From contig NC_092650.1 in NCBI RefSeq assembly GCF_032118995.1, positions 3,658,001 through 3,722,000 on the forward strand: a stretch of 64,000 nt of DNA. The letters are read 5' to 3'. The notes below the pieces were generated by a model. It was not told the DNA's origin, did not search any database, and saw only the letters and a program-made list of their open reading frames with translations. Positions within the stretch are counted from its first letter, which is position 1. Every line of letters begins with the position of its first letter. This stretch comes from Asterias amurensis (taxonomy: Eukaryota; Echinodermata; Asteroidea; Forcipulatida; Asteriidae). Shown here piece by piece: positions 44,425 to 54,131 of the stretch. A program made the position numbers and the translations under genes.

Positions 44425-47224
44425 TTACATAAGCCACGGACAGCAGAAAACTGGACTAAAGTCGTATGGCCTCGGAGTGTGTGCCACAATGCCTTCATAG
44501 CACTCATCTACGCGCCCTGTATAACGACCACATCCGTCATTGTACATTATGGCGTCGCGGTTGGGCTCTGAAAAATAAGGCCAGACATCTATGCAATTGC
44601 CCTGTTGGTAAAAATGTTGACGGTAACCTTGCAGATAGGCTTCTTTCAACTCAGCAAGGGTACATAGGTGAGCTTGCAGAGCAGAGCAAGCGCTCGCCAT
44701 CCCATCACGGTCTTCCTTAGCGTACAGCTCTTCTGTGATGATGGGGTCTCGAGGGCTGATGAGCCCGGGGCAGCACATGGCAGGAGAACTCCCATCTTTC
44801 AGGAATCGACAGCAGTATACTTGACTAGAAGCATAAGGTCTCGGAGTGTGTGCCACAATGCCCTTGTAGCACTCTTTACCTGAGTATCCCCCACATCCAT
44901 CGTTGAACAGTCGCACGTCGCGGCCGGGTGTATAGAAATAATACCATGGTTTGGGTGTTTCGAATTGTCGATAGCCTCTCAGGTATGCCTCCTCCAACTC
45001 GGCCAGTGTACAGGGGTGAGCGTCTAGGTCGGAGCAACCCCCTGCATGCCCATCACAGTCAGTCTTATTGTAGCTCTGGCTCGTAATGATTGGATCTGTG
45101 TCGTACTTTTGCGAGAGATAGGTCAGTCCAGTCGTGTTCACCAGGATCTTGCTATCAGGTACAGAGTACCAGAAGCTGGTAGCAATAGGTACATGTATGT
45201 CTCGGTAGTAGCCAGTCTCATAGACTTGATGTATCTCCCATGGTTGACACAGGTGCTGGTTGGCTCATTGACACTCGGACGAAGCAGAGTTGTGCGAATC
45301 TGTAAGACGGGCTGTAGCTGTTGAATATATATCGAGAAGAATGTAACTGTTTTTAAATACCGCACCAAGTGAGTAAAAAGTTACAATTATTGGAAATAAC
45401 ACAAAAGACATCGTAACATACCTCGTATATGGTTTCGGATTAGCTTGAGCTGTGTCATAAACATCGGCTGCAAAAAACGAAGGAAATAAAACGAAATATT
45501 AGTCGATTGAGGTATACACGGACTCATACTCAAGCCAACTGTTTTCCTTTGAATTTTGCACTCCTAGCAACTTGTACTCCTACCGTCTCGTATATCCTAC
45601 CGTCTCGTACGCCACGTAATCGTACTCTAAAAGTCTTTACTTCGAACTCGTCCAACCAGTTCGTACTCCAACCAACTCGTCCCACCAGTTCGTACTCTAA
45701 CCAACTCGTCCCACCAGTTCGTACTATAACCAACGCGTCCAACCAGTTCTCCAACCAACTCGTTCAACCATCTCGTCCGACCATCTCGTACTCTAACCAA
45801 ATCGTCCAACCAGCTCGAAATTTGTTACCAACTCGTCTAACCAGCCCATACTCCAACCAACTCGTCCTACCAACTCGTCCAACCAGCCCATACTCCAACC
45901 AACTCGTCCAAGCAGCTCGTGCTCCAACCAACTCGTCCAACCAGCTCGTGCTCCAACCAACTCGTCCAACGCAATGATGACTTTAATAAGGGAATAAAAG
46001 GGTAGCGACGAGTTCTTAATACACGGCCATTTAAAGCCGACAGGGTCGAATTGCCGTGTGATTAAGGCCCGAGCCTAAGGCGAGGGCCTTTAGCGCACGG
46101 CAACGACCCTGCGAGGTTTTAAACGGACGTTTAAGAACGAGTTACTACTCTTTTATTCCCATTCATAAGTTAATGCCCTTTTGTTAAAAAACGTTAAAAA
46201 AATACAATTACACTTTAACAGTTGAAAATTCGAGGTTTGAAATATTTTTTTCAAAAACTTTGTGAAGAGTCTGTTGCGCGTGGGTTGTGTGTACGCGCGC
46301 GCGCTTAGAAATAGATTACGCGCGCGCTTAGATCTAGATTACGCGCTGTTACTAATAACTTTACATTGCGTTCCGCGTGATAATCTTGCGCGCCGAACAA
46401 GCGGAAGCCAGCCGGTTATAAACACTGGTCATTATTAACCGTTTAAACACCCCCACGTGACGCGCTCTCCACCAATAGGAGTAGAGAAACTGTCTGGGGT
46501 ATTTATGAATAGTGATTGAAGCACGATGGGCCTATAGATAACACGGGAACATTGAATCAATGTGGATATTTGGTTAGCATGGTTATTTGGGGGTTTCTGT
46601 TCAACGTTAAATAAACGTTAATTTAAGCTTAGCAAGGTTAATGATAGATTCTGGTTTACTAGAAAAGTGAAAGATTTGGTTTTAATGGTAGGTTCGTTTT
46701 CGGATGATAAATCAATTTTTTTTTCGGTTTGGTGATTGTTCCTACTAAACAGTTTAGCGAAAATTATGGATGCATTACAAATGCTTCCGTATAGTTATAG
46801 TTTTGCATATCTTTGTGATCAAGTGATTTCATAAATTAGACATAAATATAATTATGTCAAATGCCAAACTACTGATCGCTGTTAGCAAAACTGCACGATG
46901 TCTTACCTCTTCTGGTCCGTAATAGTGGCCATCGTTCCACTCCACCAGAGCCGGCGGGTACTGCGACGCTGTAGCCCCGTTCAGCTCACACACCTTATCC
47001 CGCTGATGGAGAATGGAGAAACATCGAGTATCAGACAGACACAAATTGCCGCAACGGATCCCCGAAATACCCGCCAAGGTCCGGTATCCGTATCCGTTTA
47101 GAATCAGGTCGGCTATGCCACTGAAATACAGGCTTCGAGAGGTACCGGCGGTTGCATTTTGACAGAGCTTGGCTGCCCCGACTGAAAGCAAATAAATGGC
47201 CGTCAAAAATAGAACACGTACCAT
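44425..47224 (-). CDS. PAN/Apple plus Cys-rich module protein, left paralog, probably disabled
   Basis: Exons in transcript order: 47224-46907, 45467-45422, 45317-44425, with matching phases (0, then 1). Exon 1 encodes a signal peptide (about 1-18) and a PAN/Apple domain (C21 ... GIRCGNLCLSDTRCFSI ... KVCELN ... YYGPEE). The large exon encodes cysteine-rich modules of about 105 residues, each following CSALQAHLCTLAELKEAY(L)xGYR ... W.YF..P.RDA ... NDGCG.Y.G...EC.EGIVAHTPRP ... FCCP. Two modules are whole, and a half module precedes them. The exon contains an in-frame TGA (45265-45267), where the right paralog has AGA (Arg). Everything after the half module's start would be lost, so it is a pseudogene or a null allele unless the codon is an error. 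Likely role from architecture: secreted or surface carbohydrate recognition; this is inference. Confidence 0.7.
45620..45975. repeat. Minisatellite, CCAACCAACTCGTC unit
   Basis: Imperfect tandem repeat mixing CCAACCAACTCGTC, CCAGTTCGTACTCTAA and CCAGCTCGTGCTCCAA units, in intron 2 of the left PAN gene. It keeps open an artificial 156-codon plus-strand frame, which is not a gene. Confidence 0.9.
45989..46163. mobile_element. Short inverted-repeat element, family K
   Basis: GGGAATAAAAGGGTAGCGACGAG at the left is matched by GAGTTACTACTCTTTTATTCCC at the right, with further mirrored GTTCTTAA / TTAAGAAC and GGCCTTA/TAAGGCC elements inside. It lies in intron 1 of the left PAN gene. Confidence 0.7.
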
Positions 47225-47936
47225 CTCGCATATTATTGAGTATGCGCGTGCAAAATTGGTATCACGCGTTCAGATGGTATCTTGAATTTGTCAAAAAATT
47301 GTGCACCAAATCGCACAAATTTCTCTCCAATTCACAAATATTTTTTTCGGAATCGACACTTCACGTAACACCTTTCAGAGCACGAGTTGAAATTACAAAC
47401 GCTGTGAAAATGCGGCGGTAGCTTTTGAAGCAACGAACCCAAAAAAAATAATGAATGACACGCTCTTCTTATATACGTTTTGAGGGCACCAGTCGAACCG
47501 CCCACTCTCGAAGTGGTGACGTCACTTGATTTGCATAATCTGCCTTCCACGATTGGCGTGCGTCTAAGGAAAATTGGTACCCTGCTAATCGCAAAATACA
47601 AAAACATGCGAGAAAATGAAAATATAGGATACCAGGGACTTGGGCGGGCCTTTTTTATACAAACATTTAAAAAGGGCTTGGTTTTTCCTGACTAATATTT
47701 TGTGTAAAGTGCTATGTAATGGGTATTGGTAAAACGTGTTTTAATGTAATTACAACAATTCATGCGTTGAAGACTGTCATCACCCACCGGTGATGTGTGT
47801 TTACTGTTACTACTTTTTTGAACGTTTCTGTTACGTTCATCAGTTTATGCTTTTTTGCATAATGTCAAAGTTCAGTGGCCACAGCCAATCACCTGCTTGC
47901 ACCGTAGGAATTTTGATAGGGTGTGGCAAGCCCATA
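47225..47936. other. Upstream flank of the left PAN gene
   Basis: Position suggests the promoter and 5' UTR of the minus-strand gene starting at 47224. No TATA box or recognisable site could be fixed. No other gene is seen before the LINE tail starts. Confidence 0.4.
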
Positions 47937-48250
47937 TAATAATAATAGTAACAACCACAACCACAACCACAACCACAACCACAACCACAACCACAACCAC
48001 AACCACAACCACAACCACAACCACAACCACAACCACAACCACAACCACAACCACAACCACAACCACAACCACAACCACAACCACAACCACAACCACAACC
48101 ACAACCACAACCACAACCACAACCACAACCACAACCACAACCACAACCACAACCACAACCACAACCACAACCACAACCACAACCACAACCACAACCACAA
48201 CCACAACCACAACCACAACCACAACCACAACCACAACCACAACCACAACC

Positions 48251-48291
<41 letters not shown>

Positions 48292-49111
48292 AATAATAAT
48301 AAGACTTGTAATGCGCACGTATCCACCCTGCTGGGTGTTCAAGGCGCAGTAAAACCAAAAACAAAACAAGAACAAAACAAAGAAAAACAGACAAAACAAA
48401 ATTAATCCTTGAAAAACTGTGACATAAGATAAGTTTTGAGAAGAGATTTGAATGTTGTGGTACAAAGACAAGATCTAAGATTAAGTGGTAGAGAATTCCA
48501 GATGCGTGGCGCAGCTGAAGAAAAAGACCTGTCTCCCCATGAGTGCTGAGACTTGGGTTCGATGAGAAGAAGCATGGTACTTGATCGAAGATTTCTTGAT
48601 GGAGTGTAAACTTGAAGAAGTTCAGAAATCTAGAGGGGAGCCTTGCCATTAAGTGCTTTGTGGACAATGAGCATCAGCTTGAAGATGATTCGTTGAGAGA
48701 TAGGGAGCCAGTGTAGTTGTTTCAGAATGGGGTTGATGGAACAGGATTTCATAGACATAGTCACAATGCGAGCAGCAGTAATTTTGAGGCGTTGAAGACG
48801 GGAAATCTGGTTGTTAGGAAGACTGTAGAGAAGAGCATTGCCATTGTCAAGGCGAGAAGTAACAAATGCATGAATGACTGTTTCAGTGGCACTTTTGTCC
48901 AAGTACTTACGAATCTTACCAATATTCCTGATGTGGTATGATGGCAGAACGATGTTGTTGATGTGTGGTTGAAGTGTCATCGATGAATCAAAAATAACCC
49001 CTAAGTTCCGAGCTTACAGCAAAGGAAGCTATCTGAGCATCACCGATGGAAATGTATGGCACTGAAACCTTTGTTAACTGTTGACGTGACCCAAATAGAA
49101 GGAACTCTGTC
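47937..49111 (-). mobile_element. CR1/L2-like LINE, 3' portion
   Basis: This is the continuation of the LINE at 54132-55370, separated from it by the retrotransposon at 49112-54131. Minus-strand frames read TTEFLLFGSRQQLTKV, then (after a frame change near 49015) the reverse-transcriptase C-terminus (MTLQPHINNIV, RLDNGNALLYSLP, LQRLKITAARIV, LKQLHWLPISQRI, FKLMLIVHKALNG) and SFSSAA..IWNSLP-type remains. The 3' UTR ends CACCCAGCAGGGTGGATACG ... TTACAAGTCTTATTATTAT. The tail has grown into a large microsatellite. Confidence 0.88.
47948..48300. repeat. (CCACAA)n microsatellite grown from the LINE tail
   Basis: About 50 uninterrupted copies of the hexamer ACAACC (47948-48252) run into (ACA)n and then (ATA)n up to the LINE 3' end at 48300. 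The order shows that a TTATTA-type LINE tail mutated to TTG and then to TTGTGG repeats and expanded. It creates long artificial frames on both strands (Asn-His, Thr, Cys-Gly, Leu-Trp and Val repeats). Confidence 0.97.
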
Positions 49112-49200
49112 GTCTTATCTACACTTCACTGCATAATACACAATAATAACTCTTCCCCATACACAGTTGTGGCGTTAGCGAAGCACAAGGAGCGACGCCT
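49112..49200 (-). repeat. Split direct repeat B2
   Basis: An 89-bp terminal repeat of the retrotransposon, the same as 49745-49833; starts GTCTTATCTACACTTCACTG and ends AGGAGCGACGCCT on the plus strand. Confidence 0.95.
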
Positions 49201-49560
49201 ACTCTTTTATTATATAAGAAAACATAAGAAAACATAAGTATTATTATATTATATTAACTTTACGTCATACCATTAAGCTGACATTGTACCTTCTTTGCAC
49301 TTTGCACTTTTTGCACATTTTGCACATTTTGCACATTTTGCACTCTGCACATTTTGCACTCTGCACATTTTGCACTCTGCACTGTGCACTAAAAAAAACA
49401 CATCATTGGGGGAACACGACTTCCAGGAAAAACCAGAGAAGTTACTCTGGAAACCTGTGCCCAAAGACATTCGGAGTCCCCCTCCGTGAAGGTGTTGGAC
49501 CTCACCTTGGCTGCCAAAATTAAATTTAAATAAATTACCTTACTTATTCCGTAGTAATTA

Positions 49561-49744
49561 AACTTAACGAGAAGTACGCTGTGAAAGTGCTTGCTAGACT
49601 GACTACCAATACTCTTTGTAACTTCCTTTTAAACCTCCCTCTTCACCCCTATTACATAATGGCCACCTGATATGCACAATGCATTACTCGAATTCCTATA
49701 AGACAATTATTTCCCGCTATACTACGAACCGCGGGAAATGTGTA
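49561..49744 (-). repeat. Split direct repeat A2
   Basis: A 184-bp repeat, identical by eye to 53948-54131, directly joined to B1 at 49744/49745. Confidence 0.95.
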
Positions 49745-49833
49745 GTCTTATCTACACTTCACTGCATAATACACAATAATAACTCTTCCCCATACACAGT
49801 TGTGGCGTTAGCGAAGCACAAGGAGCGACGCCT
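49745..49833 (-). repeat. Split direct repeat B1
   Basis: Internal copy of the 89-bp B repeat, adjoining A2 without spacer, as in Ngaro/Pat elements. Confidence 0.95.
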
Positions 49834-50064
49834 GAATAGAATTTTTCAAAGCAAGAGTGTAGCAGTTAAGAAAAGTGAAACAACTAAATTATTTTACTCA
49901 TAGACCTATGATGAGCGACTCGAAGCTTCTTTACAAATACCGATGACTTTGAACTACGTAACCATATCTACGAATTATTTAACAACGTTTTGTCTGTCTC
50001 TTGCAGAACAACTTTTATTATTATGGAAACCGCTAATGGAAACTTCTATAACCTCTTTCTGTAG

Positions 50065-51081
50065 TTACAGGCCAAGGCTTTTGCTTACTTGTAGCCTTTT
50101 TTCAATAGGGTCTTCAACATACCCATCTTTGCTCTGTTCTCTCCTCCATCGGCCATGCCGCCTGAGACAACGGTCACTTACTTCTTTTTTGGCCGCTGTC
50201 GTAGCCCCGCCGGATCTTAGGGAATGTACCCCGAAATTACCGTTAGGTGCTACTGAACCTAACATCTTAAGAATGCATTCCCTAGCTCTAGAATAGCTTA
50301 ACTTTTTATCTTTTGTTATTAACTTGCAAACATTCTTGGTTCTATAAGCTGGTTTAAACAGGAAATGGTTCGAATCGGAAGTTACACCCGCAACGGACAT
50401 AAATCTCAACAGCATATTGTATGGACACGCTGAACTTGAACCTTTAGCAATTGAAACCTCATCACCTGTTCTGTACTGATCTGTCTTACTTTTCTGTATG
50501 GAAATTACAAAATAATCTGGTTGGATGTTTAAATCTTTACATCGAATGGAACTTAATTCGTCATATCTCAGAAAACCTGCAAATGCTGTAGTTATCATAC
50601 ACAAATCTCTTATTACGATTACGTCATTGCTATTTACAAAATTGTTACAAAGATCCATTATCATGTCGGCAGTGACTACATCTTTTTTAACAGTTTTGTG
50701 ACCTGTAGTCCGCTTTGCGGCTTCGTGAAGATTCCTGACGAAGGCGTTACTAGTGGGATCGTCCAAGCCGTTTATTTCATGGGCCCATTTGATGCCATAA
50801 ACGGCCGCCGAAATGACATGGTGCGTTGACCCCGTGTCCAGTAGTTTTGTCAAAAACACTGCGACATGAATTGGTCCTGCTGGTAAGTCACAAAAATTGT
50901 TCTGGTTGCAAAATTGTTGCCATCTCTTGAAACTGTTATAGTATTTACAAACTGTGCTGTCGCTTCTGGCTGCCATCATGTATCTGCACATCTTCTCCGC
51001 GACGCCTTCTTCACTAACTCCCGCTGTCTCCAATGCCTCACTTACACTGCTCCTCAGATGGATACCTGGTAAAGAAAACAA
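50065..51081 (-). CDS. Tyrosine recombinase of the Ngaro/Pat-type element
   Basis: 338-codon frame of phage-integrase type: an N-terminal SAM-like part, an arginine in FAGFLRYDE, and the HSLR...H..W...Y series at the C-terminal end (HSLRSGG, RRHGRW, GYVED). Family role: integrates the circular DNA copy instead of a DDE integrase. Part of the element at 49112-54131. Confidence 0.9.
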   Translation of the reverse strand: MFSLPGIHLRSSVSEALETAGVSEEGVAEKMCRYMMAARSDSTVCKYYNSFKRWQQFCNQNNFCDLPAGPIHVAVFLTKLLDTGSTHHVISAAVYGIKWAHEINGLDDPTSNAFVRNLHEAAKRTTGHKTVKKDVVTADMIMDLCNNFVNSNDVIVIRDLCMITTAFAGFLRYDELSSIRCKDLNIQPDYFVISIQKSKTDQYRTGDEVSIAKGSSSACPYNMLLRFMSVAGVTSDSNHFLFKPAYRTKNVCKLITKDKKLSYSRARECILKMLGSVAPNGNFGVHSLRSGGATTAAKKEVSDRCLRRHGRWRREQSKDGYVEDPIEKRLQVSKSLGL

Positions 51082-51164
51082 ACATATTATTCCTTTGTCT
51101 CGTATTCATCACGTACCGTTTCGGATTGTGTGAATCATATCCTTGCCAACAGGCTATATTTGAT

Positions 51165-53921
51165 TCAGAATACAATTTTCAAAGCGATTAATTTGAATTT
51201 CAATGGATTATCTACAAAAATGCCATTACTGCCGGATCCTTTGCGGATCACATTTGAACAAGGTAACACTTCCTTAGCTTTTACAAAACTGTGAAAAACC
51301 TCTGGTTCTGCGACCAGCGAAGGCCAAAATGGAGACGATCTCCATAGGGGAACAACAATAGTCCCCTTTGCCTTGTCCTTTTGCATTTTCTTCAGTGTTC
51401 TCAGAATTAATCTTGGTGGCGGTACCAACCAGTTACATTCGTTTGACCAATTCTTAGTGAATGCATCTACGCCTTCCGTTCCAGGACACCACCACCTGGA
51501 GTTAAACCTCTTACACTGTGAGTTCAAATTTGATGCAAACCTGTCTATGGAGTGTGGACCCCAAACTATGTCCCAATAAGCAAATACTTCTGGCTGAATT
51601 TGCCAGTCATCACTGTCGGTTGTTCTGCTGAGAGTATCAGCCAGTACATTATATTTCCTTTTAATCCATTCAGGTTTAATAACTATACTTTTCTGCTCAC
51701 AAAATCGATTGATATTTAATGCAATTTGCTGAAGATTAGATCGTCTGCTACCCGAATTTATTATTCTCTTCACATTTTGATTATCGGTAAACAATTTAAC
51801 TTTCCTGTTTTCCAACATTTCAGTGTTGCTTTTCAGTACTCTTTCTACTGCTACAGCTTCTCTCCAACTGGAGCTTTGCTGAGCCTCTTCTTTGTTCCAT
51901 GAATCCATCACTTCTGTGCCTTCAAGTAAGGCTCCCGCACCAAGGGAAACATACCCGCCATATCCAATAGCGGATGCATCACTATATGCTTCAATTACAT
52001 GATCAACTTTACTTTCAATACTTAAACCTTTGTCGTTTAAGGTTCTAACCTCCTTCTTCCAAAATCGAATCTCCTCATAAGCCTCATGGTCTATCTTTAC
52101 TGGGGCATTCCAGCTTGCCCTTGTATCGATACAACGATACAGTGCACGAGTTTGCAATCTTACCAATCTTCCTATAGAATGTGTTAAAGAAATAATCTGA
52201 CCAACTGCTGAAGCTGAAATTCTGGCTGGAATCAAATGACACTTATCCGAATCCATCTGATAAATAATTGACTCAAGCATCTTTTCAACTCTATCAATTC
52301 TATTTGGTACAGCATGTAATGAACCCGAGGCCATGAGCCAGCTGAAACCCAACCATTGTGCACTTTGCGAAGGTTCCCAGACGCATTTCTCATGCGAGAT
52401 CAGGAAACCCAAATCCTGCAATGATTTCTGCACTTTGTTACTGAGTATGAGTCCTGCTTCTAAAGTACTACTACCCGCTAGCCCATCGTCTATGAACATG
52501 ATAATCTTATGACCTCTAGACCTCCACAATGTAAGAAAAACTTTCATCATTTTAGTGAAAATGTACGGTGCAGTTGCCAATCCAAAAGGAAGTACATTGA
52601 ACTGATAGTAACGTGTTACACCTTCTTTGTCCCATGAAAAACCGAGATATGGTCTATGCTGCACAAAAATGTCAATATGATGATAAGCTGACTTGAGATC
52701 AAAAGTAAACAAGTAATCCCCTGTAACAAACATTTGTTTTGCAACGGTAACATCTTCATACTTAAACTTGAACTGTGCCAAATGAGGGTTGATATCTCTG
52801 CAATCCAAAACTAGTCTTGGTTTACCATTCTTACTGAAAGCAACCGTCAAGGGATTGCCACATGATGGTTTGTGTAAGACTTCAGAAATACAGCCTTTTT
52901 CTTTTAGTTTTTCAATCTCTGTTGCAACGAATAACTTGTTCTCCAAAGCCGACCTATTGTTTTTCAAATGAAAAACACCTGGTAGTGTTCTAAAGGGTAT
53001 TCTATACCCGTCTACAATAACTGCCTTTATATGTTCATTTACTTTCGCTTCTTCCCAGTGTTTTAAGGAAGCCTTTAGTCTACCTACTGTTGTTAACACA
53101 AACGATTTATTTGGTACACCTTTTGTTTCCTTGATTAACACCGATGGTTCATAATCGGTTTTCTGATTCCAGTCAAAACTGAGATCAATAATAGAACAAA
53201 AATTATCACTTATCTTATCACTTGGAAGTTGTCGTCTCTGTGGGCACGAATACTTCCAATGCCCTGGCTGGCCGCAGTTGAAACAGAGCCCCGGTTTCTT
53301 GGCTGATGTCACGCTGCTCACGCTCGTTTGTTGAGTGTTTGCTCCTGACTTCCCGGCAGGCTGAGAAGCCGGCCATGATGAAAATCTTGTGGATTTCTTT
53401 ATTCTTTTGGCCTGCTCAATCTTCAGCTTCTTACTGGCTCTGGATTCAGCCCGGTTGATTTTCTTTTCGTCGTCAGAATCAGAGGCCAGTGGGTTGGTTT
53501 CATATTCATGAACAACCTTCCATCCGGACTCCGATACGTCGGCCATTCTGATCAGCTTTTGGCGATGATTTATCAAGTTTATACCTTCAGATATGCTGTT
53601 GATAGCCTGTGGAACATCTTTGAGGTTTGTCACGCTCGTTTCTGCTTCTCTCAGCTTAGTAGCGACTTTTGCATTGAATTTAAATTGATCCTCGCAGCTC
53701 TTACGTTTGAACGTATAGCTGTCATTTGCTAAAATGTTCTGCTGAATTTTCGCAAGTTGACTCTCCGAAAGATCTTTCTGTACATCGCTTATCTTTGTTT
53801 CAAAGCAAGTAAATTTCGACGAAATTAGGCTATCTAACTTGCTTAAAAGTGCTGTTTGTGAACTGGCAACAGCTTGCTTTACTCTTTCGTCGATGTAGTT
53901 GGCTTGTATTTGGCTTTCCAT
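51165..53921 (-). CDS. Gag-like / reverse transcriptase / RNase H protein of the same element
   Basis: One long frame; I take the ATG of MESQIQANYID as the likely start, since the upstream extension lies in repeat A1. In order: a gag-like region, a CCHC zinc knuckle (CFNCGQPGHWKYSC), reverse transcriptase with the FIDD-type catalytic box, RNase H (EAYSDAS, LFTDNQ), and the C-terminal segment with SIDRFASNLNSQC typical of DIRS-order elements. No adenine methyltransferase domain was noticed. Confidence 0.88.
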   Translation of the reverse strand: MESQIQANYIDERVKQAVASSQTALLSKLDSLISSKFTCFETKISDVQKDLSESQLAKIQQNILANDSYTFKRKSCEDQFKFNAKVATKLREAETSVTNLKDVPQAINSISEGINLINHRQKLIRMADVSESGWKVVHEYETNPLASDSDDEKKINRAESRASKKLKIEQAKRIKKSTRFSSWPASQPAGKSGANTQQTSVSSVTSAKKPGLCFNCGQPGHWKYSCPQRRQLPSDKISDNFCSIIDLSFDWNQKTDYEPSVLIKETKGVPNKSFVLTTVGRLKASLKHWEEAKVNEHIKAVIVDGYRIPFRTLPGVFHLKNNRSALENKLFVATEIEKLKEKGCISEVLHKPSCGNPLTVAFSKNGKPRLVLDCRDINPHLAQFKFKYEDVTVAKQMFVTGDYLFTFDLKSAYHHIDIFVQHRPYLGFSWDKEGVTRYYQFNVLPFGLATAPYIFTKMMKVFLTLWRSRGHKIIMFIDDGLAGSSTLEAGLILSNKVQKSLQDLGFLISHEKCVWEPSQSAQWLGFSWLMASGSLHAVPNRIDRVEKMLESIIYQMDSDKCHLIPARISASAVGQIISLTHSIGRLVRLQTRALYRCIDTRASWNAPVKIDHEAYEEIRFWKKEVRTLNDKGLSIESKVDHVIEAYSDASAIGYGGYVSLGAGALLEGTEVMDSWNKEEAQQSSSWREAVAVERVLKSNTEMLENRKVKLFTDNQNVKRIINSGSRRSNLQQIALNINRFCEQKSIVIKPEWIKRKYNVLADTLSRTTDSDDWQIQPEVFAYWDIVWGPHSIDRFASNLNSQCKRFNSRWWCPGTEGVDAFTKNWSNECNWLVPPPRLILRTLKKMQKDKAKGTIVVPLWRSSPFWPSLVAEPEVFHSFVKAKEVLPCSNVIRKGSGSNGIFVDNPLKFKLIALKIVF

Positions 53922-53947
53922 GTCGATCGGAGTAGACGCCCTACAGC

Positions 53948-54131
53948 AACTTAACGAGAAGTACGCTGTGAAAGTGCTTGCTAGACTGACTACCAATACT
54001 CTTTGTAACTTCCTTTTAAACCTCCCTCTTCACCCCTATTACATAATGGCCACCTGATATGCACAATGCATTACTCGAATTCCTATAAGACAATTATTTC
54101 CCGCTATACTACGAACCGCGGGAAATGTGTA
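53948..54131 (-). repeat. Split direct repeat A1
   Basis: 5' terminal 184-bp repeat of the retrotransposon, identical by eye to A2. Confidence 0.95.

Larger units (their letters stand above)
49112..54131 (-). mobile_element. Ngaro/Pat-type (DIRS order) tyrosine-recombinase retrotransposon, looks whole
   Basis: Order on the minus strand: repeat A1 (54131-53948), gag-like/RT/RNase H frame, tyrosine recombinase frame, repeat B1 (49833-49745), repeat A2 (49744-49561), spacer, repeat B2 (49200-49112). This A1-frames-B1-A2-B2 layout of split direct repeats is the hallmark of the Ngaro and Pat groups. A copies (184 bp) and B copies (89 bp) look identical by eye, so the insertion is very young. No breaks are apparent. 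It sits inside the LINE reverse-transcriptase region, and no long target duplication is seen. The A2-B2 spacer (49201-49560) contains a TGCACATTT-type minisatellite (49285-49390). Confidence 0.92.

Noticed and set aside
45507-45977. 156-codon plus-strand frame rich in Ser, Asn and Pro
   Set aside because: Translation of a minisatellite inside an intron of the opposite-strand PAN gene.
47855-48667. Long frames coding Asn-His, Thr, Cys-Gly, Leu-Trp or Val repeats
   Set aside because: Pure translations of the (CCACAA)n microsatellite and the LINE remnant in all frames; no gene.
49285-49390. CRISPR-like array
   Set aside because: Short TGCACATTT units without uniform spacers; an ordinary minisatellite in a eukaryotic element.
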